Shown: positions 12,701 through 25,465 of the stretch, in pieces
Position numbering within the stretch: position 1 is the stretch's first letter
How the letters are laid out: each line of letters begins with the position of its first letter
NCBI GenBank assembly: GCA_020002185.1
Contig: CM034537.1
Location: 14,770,972-14,834,971 of the forward strand
Direction: 5' to 3'
Length of the DNA: 64,000 nt
Source: Paraescarpia echinospica
Taxonomy: Eukaryota > Annelida > Polychaeta > Sabellida > Siboglinidae
Notes under the pieces: model-generated
What the model was told of the DNA's origin: nothing
Seen by the model: only the letters and a program-made list of their open reading frames with translations
Databases searched by the model: none
Program-made: the position numbers and the translations under genes

Positions 12701-14509
12701 TTGCGTAGGTCCATGTGTGTGAGGGTTTTTTGCGAATGTGTATGTCTATGTGTACGTATATTCGTATGTATGCATACTCGTAGACGAGTGGGAGGGTTAA
12801 TACAACGTGCGATGACATTAAACATATCATACATATATTTCGTACATGTACTAATACACAAATTTTAGGTACACCCGATTTTACATTAAGTGTTTTTATC
12901 TATTAATACAACAATATCACGGTGTTGTAAAAACATACATCGATGCATTTCATGGGGCTTGTTTATTACATTATTTGTTTCAAATATATGACCATCATGT
13001 GTGTTCGATGCTTTTGTTATCACATCGACAACACATGTATTGATCCACGCTGAGACGAAGTTTTAGTTCGCCTTCTAATACATATGTGGTCCACGAGGCA
13101 TGCGGACATTGATTCAGTTTAGGATTTATTGTTTTCGTCCGCGGACCCTATATATCCGCTACAAGATGCGTTAGTATCTAGCATTGTGTATGATGCGCCC
13201 AGTCACATATATTGCTGAGTGCAATAGAGCAGTGATCGCTCGCGAAGTTTTGTATTACTAATTGTTACAGTGAAAAAGACCGCATATGCAGCTGAAGGTA
13301 TTATCTACCAAAACACTTTCAATCATGCAAAGACAGTCAACCGACACACTAAGTGGACAGGTGCATTAAAATTAGTGCCGCAGCATCACACGGCGGCACC
13401 AATCAACCAATCGCTATACAACGAGCGCCAATTAACGAATCCGTCACACGCGGCTGATCTCGTCACACGCCGCTGCACACGGAACATTGCAACAAGACAG
13501 CTGCTCGCGCAGGTGTAGTGACATGTCCATCGCTCCCCTTTCACGTCCGGCAACGCCAAAGAGACTGGGATACAAGCCGAAGAGTGGTCGACATCATTGT
13601 CGAATTTAACGCTAGTAATTGGCATCTCGACCGAGCGGCTAATGCGAACTTTGTTGCTAAATTGGCTGAGTGCGTCGGAACCTCGCAAATTAATAGGCAC
13701 CGACTACAGCTCGCGCTCGTATCGATGCTAACAAGCCGGCAGATGACAAGGGTTGTAAACGACGAATGTATGCAAATGTATGTCCGATGCGGGAGCGATA
13801 TCGAATGAAAGGTTCTCGCACACGAAGGCGCGTGCAGATGCCTCGACTTTTGTTTTGTTGTTTGATGTTAAGTACTCGTTTTGCGGCAGATGTTCTTGTA
13901 AAAAGGAAAAAGCCCTACAAAGATGTAGAACTTAATGGTCATTTGGAGATTGACAGCGTTATGTATGACACCATAAAATTGAACCAACATTAACCACATC
14001 AAACGAGTAACTGTTATGTCAGTACGTTAAAGTAAGCAGACATTATAACATATATATAGGCTATACATATTATGCTTGGAATTTCCTCATTTTCCTGAGT
14101 TTTATACACCTTATGCCTACATATATAATTGGACATTGTATATAAGGTTTTCTTGTGGATTATATGCGAATTAGTTAACATTAATTAAGACATAATATAA
14201 ACCAGTAACCAAAGTAGAACATGCATATTAACATAGTTAACAATGGTACTGTAATTCCCATTTGTATATATGTAAACATTTTCCTTACTTTTTAATATGC
14301 AAGTATATCTGATAACACTAGCGATATCAGTCCAATAATGGCCGCGGGTACATTTCAGCATCTGCACTCGACTACCGGTGGATTGCTTATCGTACTCGTG
14401 TAAGTAGTTGTAATATGTCAGCTCTAATCAACATTTGTGTGGAATGTAACGCAGTAAACCAGTACCAATATCACGAAACACTGTAATTAAATTTCTGAAA
14501 GAACACATT
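12701..14509. other. intergenic with GC-balanced island
   Basis: 13370-13800 is GC-balanced and CpG-containing, with GCCAATTAACG and ACCAATCAACCAATCG words (CCAAT and homeodomain-like). Its frames show no domain, so it is a possible regulatory block. The rest is AT-rich. Confidence 0.4.
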
Positions 14510-14775
14510 TATTGACGACTGGTGAACCAAGGAGTTTATTGCGTTTGTAATGAATGAACCATGGACCTTGAATGCCAGTGAACCAAGGAGTTCATTGCGT
14601 GCTACAATGAACCAAGGAATTCCCGGACTATTCAGTATAGTGAACCATGGTGTGCTAAATGCAATTCTTTGACAACTGACATGATCCAAGTAATGAATGG
14701 CATATGTATTTGTGAACCAACGATTCATTTGGCAGCTTGTGAACCAAGTATCTCCTTGACTGCTAGTTAATCAAG
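14510..14775. repeat. degenerate minisatellite around TGAACCAAGGAGT
   Basis: About eight or nine copies of a roughly 30-bp unit. GTGAACCAAGGAGTTYATTG appears twice almost intact, and AATGAACCAAGGAATTC, AGTGAACCATGG and TTGTGAACCAAG are further variants. No coding significance is seen. Confidence 0.75.
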
Positions 14776-17700
14776 GAGCACCCAGAAAGAAACGGCAGCA
14801 TTTTGCTTGCTTGTCTTTGCGATTTCCTTCGTTTTCACACTAAATATTTACGATTAATTATTATTAACCAACACGTGCGCTAATAGGCACTGTGACAATA
14901 CTCACAGGTGGTAGTACATGTAATAGACTTAAGCTTAATTAGCGCAGCAACGATCAAACAAACTCACTCGCATGATGCGCATGCACCTCACGGGCTTCCA
15001 CCTGCTTTGCCCAGCCGGCCACACCACCATCGCACGGCACTGTAAAAATAATCATTTTATTACACGTACGTTCATCATTAGCGATTGTTCGCCGAGTGCT
15101 ATTGTACGTCCCGGCGTGTTGGTTCAGCCTTGCACGCCGCGGGCTGGACGGGAATAGCCGTCGCCGATATGGGATGGCGGATTATGGGACGTGGGCGGGG
15201 GAACGCCGTGAAAGGCTTCCAACGGCGCGCGGGCCGGGAGAAGGACAACAGAGCGTCGATACACGCTACTTTGGGCGGTCACCCGCCATGCTGGCAACAA
15301 AGGGCCATAGCGTCTTATCTGCGGGCACACACACCTGCGCAGAAATTCGAAACAGTGTCCACCGACAACAATGGACGCGACACAGACAGTGCGTGGTGGC
15401 TCCAGGTTCCGACTGTGTAATGAAGTAAGGTCTTAAATGACGATAGTTGTGCAATTAGATATGTAGATAAACATGAACAAACTATATATATATATATAGG
15501 GTTTGAATGTCAGCAATGTCGATGCCTTCTCTCCACACGATACCATTTGCCCATATTTTACAGGTGGCCTATATACGTTCAGTTGTTTTCCATGAATCGC
15601 CTGAGTTGTAATTTGATCGAATAATGAATGAAACTTGAAACTCCTTGTGTCGTTGCAACTGAATAAGCCGTATCATTATAAGCGAACTTTGAATCAAATA
15701 AAAAGGTATAGTTGTTTCAAAATATACGCTGCATGCGAGTTCTTCTTAAATACGTTCCACAAAGACAGTTGGTGGGTGCGACATGTTTAAAGAGTGGCCA
15801 GCTTCTGTCTCGTACACTGCCAGAATGACGCATCGCATGCATGATCTCCTGGTTTATCCGGTACCTATTAATGTGATAGCAGAGTCACCACCAAGATTGG
15901 CTCACCATGCAGATACACCTGTCTTTGCGGAAACGTTGCTAGTGCAACGGGTGCATCGCCTTTCAGATAACAAATCACGTTACACAACTTTTTTAATGAC
16001 AAGTCGGCGTCCGGATATAATCTCTGCAACATATGTACATCTTGTGTAGCAACAAGTGGGCTGTAGATGGTTCTTTGATGCTCAAAAACGTCGACGAACA
16101 CGTGTCTGTTGATCAAGTTCAACCCTGCTGCAGGCGGCGCAACAGAGGAGATCATTACACGGCATAATTGCGTTCATTTTAACAGATAACCCTGCATAGT
16201 TCAGGGGTTCACGAGACACGCGCCGATGCTGCCCGTGGCAGATTGCAGTCACTATCAGAATTCAGTGGCATATGCGCACGCGTATACTGATTAGATCTGA
16301 CTACAAGATACGACACGGTGGAGTGAATGAAGCGAAGACCCTCAGCTCGCAAAGTCACATCTGTCGACTGATAACCATCGACGGATCTGTTACTTGTGGC
16401 GTGCAACCATCCAAGGATCATGCCGGTGCCTCTGTCATTATTGTCTTCGGTATCAAAAGGCAGTTGCCACCGAGTGACTGTTGCATCTCACCGGTCGGTT
16501 ATTTGGCGTAGTGAAGTTATTGCAGCAATGGGCTCTCGGGTTCCACTTGTTACTTACAAAGTCAATGCGCCGATGCACAACTTGCACGTCAATGAAGACA
16601 CGGTATCAGTGTAGTTGTTAGTGATCGAAGACATATGTCTGAACCAAATACGTTAACAATATAAACAACTTGGCGATAATGTTCTGAAGAGGCTGACTAG
16701 TTGAAGGAGACCTTATAAGACAATAACATTCTAACCACTAAAATCTACAGATTAGTCAGTTAATAACACGTTGTCGAATGCCGGAAACAACTAGAACTAG
16801 AACCATTCAAGTGTATGAGGCACAAAGCAACTGCACGAATAGCGAATTTAGACGAGGCCTAAACAACTGCACAGAAGGCGAATTTAGTTTACTACTAGCT
16901 GAATATATTGCATGGCTGTTCAGTTTTATTAATACAGTTCCTATCAACATATAGCTATCAAAAAGATATAATACGCCACCCTATAATTGGACTTTAGCTA
17001 TACTTATAAAACCATCTTGGTAAGATAAACGAGTCTCTTAAGAGATTTCAACAATTTGGATAATGTTAATTACCAAAGTATGTTTGGGCATTATACATTT
17101 TTTAATAATATATATTATAGCAACTGAATTAAGCGCGAATTTAGTTATCTTCCTCTATAAACATAGCACAAACGACCACTTTTGCTTAGAATTACACGAA
17201 AGGAGATCCGAGAAGTGCAAACCAGCACCAACTGTGAAGCGTCGCGATAAACAAGTACCATTCAACACATAAATCGAGTAAATTGTCACCCAAATAGAAT
17301 TCGCAAGAGAAAACTATCAAGTTGTCAGCGAAGCTTTGATCGAGTCGTCAACTCTCGCGTACTTAGCGTTAATTACACGCGGTTTTATCGGCGTAGTCAT
17401 CAGTGGTTGGCGCTTTCCATCTGCTCCCGACGTCCGGGCCTCTCCCATTCCCCGCCCCGGGCACCCGCGCTCCCCGGCCCGTCGGTCGGGCGATTAGGGG
17501 GTTCTTGTACGTGTCTGACGCGGCGTGTAATTCAATTGTTTGCGCGCGACGTCTAATTGGGCGTTGTGCGGACACGTGTTGGTTTCACGTTCCATTAATC
17601 TGATGGTAGGCATGCAGTGCTTGTTGTTCTGTCCGCCTTTCACATTACGAATGTAGGACCGGGTACTAATATAAATTGTGCATGGACTATAATTGTGAAC

Positions 17701-18050
17701 TGGCAGAACTACATATGACGTTTTGGTGAAGAAGAAGCAAATATATAGGCATCTGATTTGTGTGCAATACAATAATTGCAATTAGCAATGTTTGATCGAC
17801 CATGAATGTTAGTGTGCTGGTGTACAATTAAATATCAATATGCCGCAATATTATGGGTGGAAATTTAATGTAGTCTGGTTGTGGAGCACTATTAAAACGA
17901 GGTACTCAATAATGTTAAATGACGGGAAAAACCGATGACAACACATACACGTCTGACGAAAATTGCAAGTTACCATATGCACGAATTCGGAACAACTTAT
18001 TTAAAACAGTTGCTAATGAAACAACAAATTACGGTGCGTTCGTGCGTGCG
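14776..18050. other. intergenic, GC-balanced islands, no gene seen
   Basis: 14950-15420 and 17330-17610 are GC- and CpG-rich islands; the second has TTAATTACACGCGG and GTGTAATTCAATTG homeodomain-like words. An imperfect 35-bp tandem duplication (CAACTGCACGAATAGCGAAT type) lies at 16826-16888. No frame has a recognisable domain. Confidence 0.4.
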
Positions 18051-18052
18051 AA

Positions 18053-18056
18053 TGTC

Positions 18057-18089
<33 letters not shown>

Positions 18090-18122
18090 ATGTGCGTGCG
18101 TGCGTGCGTGCGTGTGTGTTGC
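18053..18122. repeat. (TG)n/(CG) microsatellite
   Basis: Short TG tract with a GCGCGCG core and TGCG repeats, which is Z-DNA-prone. Confidence 0.9.
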
Positions 18123-19062
18123 AAATAACCCGCTCAAAAAGCACACCACTAAATCAACTTTGTAAGAAATATCACTTCAAACAACACACACTAATATAGC
18201 ATCCTTCCTTTGTGAATTGATCCAGATGTTCTATCCCGGTGCATCGCAATGCCAGAAACAAGGAACCTGTATCCCCTCGTGCCCAGCCACGCGTGACCGC
18301 ACTCGACATATGTCTCTTTATGCCGGATCGTTGATGTGTACCGCTGCCAAATGATTTCAAAACGTGCCTGCACCTGACGCATATTCGACGGTTGACTCCG
18401 CCTGGGGATAAGGTAGCATATCTTCACGCAACCAGCGAAAGGCAAGCGCTCGGGGCTTGCTCGACCGGCGCGTTTAGTTGGACACTGGCACGCGCGAACC
18501 TTATCGCGAACATTGTCTTGCGCCGACAGAATCGCTCGGCGTAACAATATCGCATTCAGCCGCCGGCGAGGAGCGTAAACGAGCGATCGAATGGCTCTAT
18601 TTGCATAGTTTACGCGCGATATGCGTGGCTGATTCAGATGTAGTCGGACAAGTGCGGCAATTCATCCGACCGTGTCTTGCTGCCAGATGGGCTCAGAATG
18701 CGTCGAGCACACGATCGGAATCGCTGATTATAATAGTCAACAAAGCGGATCACACAATGCAAGTTTAAGCAGCATTTGTTTTATTAGACATATAAAGATT
18801 TGGAGTTAGACCAGCATGGACTTTTGAGAAAAAACAACGTTCGACTGTGTTAGGTTTTGACGCTGCATGGAAATGTTTTAAGAGGACCTACTTTGAAATG
18901 CCGGTTTTGTGTGATTTTCGGTAGATGAATATCTATATATGCCGGTAGCTTGTAGGGTCTAGTTGTAACGCAGTTTGCATATTCTGTGATTTTTTTCGAA
19001 CAGATTATATCGTATTACTAAAGTTTGATTTTATTATTATTATTATTATTGCCTGTTGTGAT
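18123..19062. other. intergenic with GC-balanced island
   Basis: 18270-18730 is CpG-containing and GC-balanced, with no domain in any frame. It is flanked by AT-rich DNA and an ATT run at 19031. Confidence 0.4.
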
Positions 19063-19350
19063 GTGTAGTACCTTGGCGTGGAAACGTCCTCAGTGTCGAT
19101 CGGGAAAACCGGGGTTAGAATCAATTGCCATTTTGTAAGTTGGGTAAATTCGGATAGGACTACAACGACCCATATAACTAAACAGGAACTTCTTTGAAAG
19201 CAAGCAGCATCGTAAGATAAATCCCTATCTTCCCGTCTTATATAACTGAATGATTAACTGTTAGATTTCATGAAACATTGTAAAGTGCCCGATAACAATT
19301 ATTTGGATGGGGCGCTATATAATGTATTGTTATAATACTAATAATAATCA
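19063..19350 (+). mobile_element. diverged SINE, copy 3
   Basis: A decayed tRNA-like head (GTACCTTGGCGTGGAAACG, then GATCGGGAAAACCGGGGTTA) is followed by the tail GTAAAGTGCCCGATAAC and GGGGCGCTATATAATGTATT plus ATAATA repeats. The tail matches the typical LINE-like end of the local SINEs. The middle is poorly conserved. Confidence 0.5.
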
Positions 19351-19459
19351 TCATCATCACCATTATATAATAATCATCATAATCATATAATGTTGACCGA
19401 ACTGTATATAAGAACCTTTAATTGTCATTCCCATCATCAACATCCTAATTTTGTATTTA

Positions 19460-19720
19460 CTTCACGTGCTCTTGTCGAGGTTATATTCACCACGCGCGCT
19501 ACATATTGCCCCGTCCGTCGGTGCGCGCACCTCCAGCAGTCAATGCACCGCGCCGACCGCTCCGATGTCGCCGCGGGCAACCGAGGTCAACCCGGCGACT
19601 GATAGCCTCATCAATGGGTCGTCCCGTCGGCATTGTTCTCCGCCCCGGGGTTAGAAGTCAGGTGCATCGGCAGCCAAGTGGGCCGGACCGCCCCTCGCTT
19701 CGGATGTGTGTGGTCAGGCA
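19460..19720. other. GC-rich non-coding island
   Basis: Short CpG-dense block. Several frames are open because of base composition only, and no domain is visible. It could be regulatory DNA upstream of snail. Confidence 0.25.
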
Positions 19721-19849
19721 GATGTTTTTTTGTAGGCACGTTTTATGTGCGTACCTGTCATTGTAAGTATTGTCTCTGATGTAAGTCTACGACAGGATGG
19801 CTATATTCACCATCTCCGTGGCATACTTTGGGAGGAGGTAAATATGTAC

Positions 19850-20040
19850 AGCGCAGTGGTACTTGTGTAATTGGTATAGCATCGTACTCTCAATCATGAG
19901 AACCCGGGTTCGATTCCTGCGCTGCCATGTCGAACGTTGGGCAAGTTCGTTCACTCCACGTTGGTCCAGTTCACTCAGTTGTATGAATGAGTATCTGGCA
20001 ATAGACAATGGTGGATGTTTGTGTACCAACAGTCTCAGAG
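19850..20040 (+). mobile_element. tRNA-derived SINE, copy 4 (3' truncated)
   Basis: Head with TGGTATAGCATCGTACTCTC and the B-box GGGTTCGATTCCTGC, then TCGAACGTTGGGCAAGTTCG and CAGTTCACTCAGTTGTATGA as in the full-length element. It lacks the GCGCTATATAAG tail. Confidence 0.8.
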
Positions 20041-20279
20041 CGGCAGACAAGCTAACCAAAACTTAGTTAAATGCTAAACCTAAACAAACTTGAAAAAACG
20101 TTTGAAAATAATTGATATTGATGACACCGTAAGACAAAGGAACGAACACCGAAATTTGACATGAAACATTACATTGATATGAAACATTACCTTTTAAAAC
20201 AAAACAGGTATAAGTTCTCAATATACTGTACACACCCATACACTCGACAATAGCCATCGCTCTACAGCTTGCCTACACG

Positions 20280-20760
20280 CCTTGTACAATTATCTCACGA
20301 CATCTTCGGTGCAAACATCGTGTGCAAACATCGCCGCTAATTAAATGCAGACGTTTTAACTGCCGCAATTAATTACCCGGTTAATTACTCAATCATATCA
20401 CATTAACAGCGCTAAGACGTACACGGTCGTCAACAGAAACATCGACCATTTTTCGCCGTGGTGTCGTTCCTACATGAACACCTGACACGTCTGTTGAATT
20501 GTTCTTTCCCGCGCCTAATTACACACGTCGGCCGCAACCGCCCGTAATTGTACATGTATTAATATATTGTTTGCAATCTGCCGCCGATGAGAGCGCAGTT
20601 GAGGCCATTTATGGAGATGTCGCCGTAGCAATTGTCTCGTCTCTTCGGCGACCTCGATCGCGTGGGGTGGAAATTCTCGGACAGCTATCGGGTTACCAGG
20701 TGGGCGGAAGGAATTGTAACACGGGTCGCTGGTTGCTGGTCATTAGGGAATATTAAAGAA
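20280..20760. promoter_or_regulatory. candidate distal regulatory island with TAATTA cluster
   Basis: GC-balanced, CpG-containing block about 2.5 kb upstream of snail. Between about 20334 and 20390 it has a tight cluster of homeodomain-type cores (CTAATTAAAT, GCAATTAATTAC, GGTTAATTAC). The adjacent AAACATCG repeats are forkhead-like. No open frame looks coding. Enhancer identity is inference. Confidence 0.3.
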
Positions 20761-22639
20761 TATGCCGGTTTGTCGGCGGCACTTTGTAGACGGATGGACT
20801 ATGATTTATTACAGGTGTGTATTGTTGAACAAAGTGACAGGTGTTATTGTTCAGCGATGTGCTCAGACGTGCATGGTATGTTTGACCACTGCATGGCGTA
20901 GTGTAACTGCTATGTTTTTGAGTCGTGTCCAGTCGTGTGAGATCACGAATCTTCGCCAAAGTGACTTCTTACACATCAGTTTTTTTAAACAAAAAAGGCT
21001 ACCTTTCAAACTGGATTAGAGAATATATTTGATTTTGTTTTGGATCCAAAAAAAGACAGTCTGATGCCAAACTAACGTTTGCCCATTTCTTATTACTGAA
21101 ATTAAAAAATAATTAATTAGCGAATGTTAAAGTGAAGTCTATTTATTACATGTATGCTGATAACATATTACTTTAAAGCGTTATTAATATAATTATTGTC
21201 GTATGAAATACACATTTTTAAATATACGAAAACATCAACATTAGTCCCTATAACATTATTTTACGTTTGAACACCAATGATGCATTTTACGACTAGGTAG
21301 AACATCGAAAGAAAGACACTATATATATATAGTGATTGGAGTCTCACCATAAATCATCACGGTATACAAATCCAGACATTTATTATGATTATACTATTAT
21401 CGAACCAGTGTTCACCCGAGGCTAACAATGCACACTGAAAATATAGGGGAAATAAAACAGTCTTATTTTCTCACAGTAATACATGTTGCGGTTTTGTGGA
21501 CATTTCTCAAAGTGTAATATTTTCCTTCTAATTTGCATATATGTAATCTATAAGGCTATTTGTAATGATTTTAAGGAACATTTTAATTATGTTTATGTTT
21601 TCTTGCAAAACGAAACAAAACACTTAATTAGGAACACCATAGCGTTGACTACACTTAAAAGAATTTTAATTGTTAGCCAACTTTACCAGCAGAATAACTT
21701 TAAATAAATGCAAACATTAGACGTCCTTATGCGTCTCAAAGCCCCCATGCACGGAGAGTCTATGTTGGATGTCACACCTAACGAGTCACAATTACACATG
21801 TTGCCGACAGGTGTCGCTTTAGTTTGTGTTGCGACTGGCGAGCTTTGAAGGAGAATTCATCGACAGCTGGTGAAGTAGAAGTTACCCACAGCAATCATAT
21901 AACAGGGAGTCAAGTTTCTGGTAATGCTAGATGTTTTTTCTAGTTTTGTATTACTGTCATGTTCTTATCGACGCGACCATGTACTTTGTTGTGTAACACC
22001 AGCAATCGAGTTGGCGTGTCACCTAGAACAACTTAGCATTACCAGCATGTCATGTTTATTATTATTAGTTTGTGCAACGCAAGGTTACAGCAAGGTTACG
22101 AGAGAAACACTCACATCTATCTCAAACACACGCTGCGTAGTCGTGAGCTGCGTATTAATGAGTGTTTCTCAGTTCACAGCGTAAACAGCAGAAACACAAA
22201 AGACATGTTCAAATTATGCATTAGATCCTACGATTCGTGACGTGTGACATTTGAAGAATATATTATTTTACGCACTGATTAGTAGGCAGTAAGCACCGCC
22301 TTGGTTCTAACAGTCTAACTGTGAAGTCATGTTGATCTGCCTGAGCTATGGATTACAACGACGTTGCTATTTCTGTAGTAGATCTGGATCTGTGTTCTGC
22401 AGTAGGTGACGAAACATAAAGACAAAGAAGACGAAAACGTTGGTTATCACAAACGTATCAGCATTATCGTTGTGTTTTGAAATAATCTTATACAAGCTAA
22501 ACATAGCACGCAGGATTACACAGCCTTACACATTGCCAGCTCCTAAGTAAGTTAATTAATTAATTATGTGGTTCCCAAATAAGGGTACTTCATGTTATGC
22601 TGATGCACATTAAATACGCCTGCATCATCAACTATCCCA
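20761..22639. other. intergenic upstream of snail
   Basis: Mostly AT-rich. A 12-bp inverted repeat (GAGAAACACTCA at 22102 and its complement at 22159) and a duplicated AAGGTTAC word lie near 22080-22170. No coding frame is plausible. Confidence 0.5.
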
Positions 22640-23283
22640 TTCAGCCGAACCACTTTAGAAAACCTGCTGCGGTCATTATTTGCCACAACTCCACATTCCG
22701 TCACAGAGCCCATGCGGTGGCACGCGCAGAGTACTGCGTGCGTTTTTTCCCGGCTTTGTCCACCGCAGACAACTGCTTGTCGCGTGTCCTTCTTCTAATG
22801 GGCGCACTCAACCGATCGCATTCACGTCGCGAGCGCCGCCTCAGCCCGCTGCTAAACACCTGTTCCACTCGGGAATCATCTGCTCTCCGGTTACGCAAAG
22901 CCGCAGCTATATTTACTCGCCGCGCTGATTGGTCAGACGTGAAGCGACGCGGGTGTTGATTGGCGGAGCGGCATGCCATTCAGCGAGCGGGTAGCGGTGA
23001 TGTTTTGTGTCGCGGTACTCAACGCTGCAGTGAGCGCTGTTCGCAGATAGCACGCTCTCGTTTGTCGCTGCTGCTGCGCCAAATTAACCCAGGTCTGTCT
23101 ACAACTAAGGGACATTATTCTTTAACCGCGTCGCACGACACTGGCGCCTGCTAGTTGTTGACGACGTTTGACCGATATTACAAAGGTTCAGTCTGACACT
23201 AGTTGGCACTAAAAAAAAACGAACAGACGTTAACGTTCTCTCTCGAGGGAATCGGAAAGACAGTGGGACAGGGAAGCGGGAAA
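22640..23283 (+). promoter_or_regulatory. CpG-rich probable promoter and 5' UTR of snail
   Basis: The DNA directly upstream of the snail start codon is markedly richer in G+C and CpG than its flanks. Two inverted CCAAT boxes, TGATTGG at 22926-22932 and TGATTGG at 22957-22963, lie 31 bp apart, about three helical turns, which suits NF-Y. A TCAGTC initiator-like word lies near 23190, about 95 bases before the ATG. No convincing TATA box is placed for that start. A CACCTG E-box lies near 22857. The exact transcription start cannot be fixed from sequence alone. Confidence 0.5.
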
Positions 23284-23470
23284 ATGCCGCGTGCCTTTCT
23301 CATAAAGAAGCACAACAAGAAGCCGCGAGTTCCCGGTGGGACGCCTCCCTGTAGCCCGGCCATCAATGTAGGGAGTTGGGCAGGCGGAGAAGACAGGACC
23401 CCGACCCGGGTCGACGGAAGGGACTCGGTGGAACCACAGACAACACCTCACTCTGATGACGCCAGTCATG
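23284..23470 (+). CDS. sna: Snail-family transcription factor, coding exon 1 (SNAG domain)
   Basis: First coding exon, residues 1-62 plus the first base of codon 63. The protein begins MPRAFLIKKHNKKP, which matches the SNAG repression motif of Snail/Slug and Gfi proteins (MPRSFLVKK-type). In known family members SNAG recruits LSD1/CoREST-type corepressors. The initiator is chosen because SNAG must be at the extreme N terminus; the upstream in-frame residues back to 23203 do not look coding. The start context is good, with A at -3. The exon ends CATG|GTAAGT, a strong donor in phase 1, and joins in frame to the acceptor at 25465. The joined product is 420 residues. The rest of the exon (Pro/Gly/Thr-rich, residues 15-62) has no domain I recognise. 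I am confident of the family and of both splice junctions. Confidence 0.93.
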
Positions 23471-25465
23471 GTAAGTTACACCGGATTAAGTCCACGTACT
23501 CAACAACCTAACATGTTTTATTGGTGTACTGCACTACATAACGAACTTATGACATGTTTTTAAAATCTCGTTTTTATTATAGGAAATGTAGCTCAATTTC
23601 AGAGTCACGAATCTTTACTTGACTGAATATTCGGTGCCCTCTTGTTCCTTTCTTTTGCAAAGAAACGTGTCTATGAAATATAACGAAATAGTATTTACTA
23701 TTAATTTCACAGAGTACTTTAACAACTTTTACATGCTAAAATGTATGTTTGTTCGTGACATATCATTTTGTTTACGAACTTAGGCTTCAGGAATCTTATC
23801 TACTATATCATACGATAGACATCTATACAATGCCTCAGTTCACAACGACGTGAAAAGGGCGTGCTGATTACATGTTGGGTTAAGTACTAAATTCTCGGAA
23901 TGTTGTTGATGACGAGACCACCCCAACGCCTCTGTCAATGGCATTTTCTCCGCTTAGTCTCCCAAAGAACGATGATTAGAAGTGCTTTATTTTATGGCAT
24001 ATACAATTACTACCACTGAGGCATTAGCGGCAATAATACTATTTTGACAACAATTAAGTCGTTCATTGACTGATGTGACGCATCATAAGTTGATTGTGAA
24101 ACCTGTGCATGGGGAGAAAATGGTTTGGATAGGAAGTCGTAAACGCATTAAAGTATCTGCGTCATAATTGGAAGTAAATACTTCCAATACATAATTGGAA
24201 GTAAATACATTCCTCCTATGTATGCATCACCTGTAATTACAGAACTCTATATTGCATGTTTGGGTGTGATTTTAATCAGTGCAAGTTACGCGGCGACTGA
24301 TACGTGTGGGCTATCAATAATAAATAATAGTAGTAAAAAAAATAACAAAATAGTAATAATAATAAATATAACATTTCTATCGCCCACAAATACTCGGAAA
24401 CCTTGACACAGGGGTATAGTATCATAACAAAATGCTTGCACAATTACAAAATCAGTATTTCGTATTAAAGTATTCAACAATTATAAAGAATACAACAGGA
24501 GATTAAGGGTAAAAAGAAGAGTGTTCTTGTGACAACGAATTTGTATTATGTTTCCCATATTGGCGCTGTACAACAAGGAGTGAATTATAAAGAGTTGATG
24601 CAACAGTGATGTTCTCTTGGGTTGTTGAATATCAAGAACTGAACACTTTTTCTATCTTTGAAGACTACACTCTATTTAACTAATTATATCTCGGTAACTT
24701 GTTATTCCAGAACAGTGTTCTTTAATTTGAGAGAAAGGCCGGTTTTCTGTGGCTTTGTGACTTCCTGGTTACGCACGACTAAACGTGTTAGTTATAGGCC
24801 TATGACACTATAATGCAGGTTTGGTCTCAGCAACGAAATCAGTCTGCACAATTGGCCAGATAATCTATCCTGGAGCTGTTTATTCAAATATATACAGAAT
24901 TAGGGATTCTTACTTATATATTCTGTTGTAATATGTGTTGTTAGAATTTTGCATTTTGATATAACAAAGAAAAATATATCCATGCACTCATCATGTATCT
25001 AAAAGCCACATTTTTATTAACATTGGTTAGGAAGCAGCCATGCGTTTTATAGTTATGCTTTGTAACACCCATGCATATGTCATGCATCGAACGTGCTTTA
25101 TCTTTGGGTCTTCTTCTAAACAATCAACCAATATTTACGAAGATACCAAGTTCACAAGAAATAATACCTATTATGCCGTAGAAATGAATCACGTTCCTAT
25201 CACAACGTCTGGGCCAGTGTTGCGTTCGATGAGAGTTTAGCTTGCGCGACAAAGGACATTCCGCCATCTCAGTGGCTCAAGATAAGCTGAGTGCTCTTCA
25301 AACCGCTTAATTCGACCATCAGACGTTCGGTGGCGCTTGATTAAAGCTCTCTGCGGCCGGCTGCAGATAAGCGATCCAACCGTGCGCGGTGGGAAGCAAC
25401 AATCACATAGCGTATACGCGATAATTAACAGGTGATTAACAACGATTTTAATTACTCTCTTTCAG
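23471..25465 (+). other. snail intron 1
   Basis: 1,995-base GT..AG intron separating the SNAG exon from the zinc-finger exon. Most of it is AT-rich and unremarkable. It contains a short tandem duplication of the word CATAATTGGAAGTAAATAC around 24162-24210. The last 250 bases are more GC-rich and carry GATA, TAATTA-like and E-box words (listed separately). Confidence 0.9.
25240..25440 (+). promoter_or_regulatory. candidate intronic enhancer in snail
   Basis: Compact GC-balanced block just before exon 2. It contains two AGATAAG GATA-type sites (near 25268 and 25365), a TAATTA-like ATAATTAAC, and a CAGGTG E-box near 25430, which is the type of site Snail proteins themselves bind. Visible words only; regulatory function and autoregulation are inference. 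Confidence 0.35.

Noticed and set aside
13518..13808. 96-codon open frame as a gene
   Set aside because: Two overlapping frames are equally open, composition follows the GC-balanced island, and no domain or splice signals fit.
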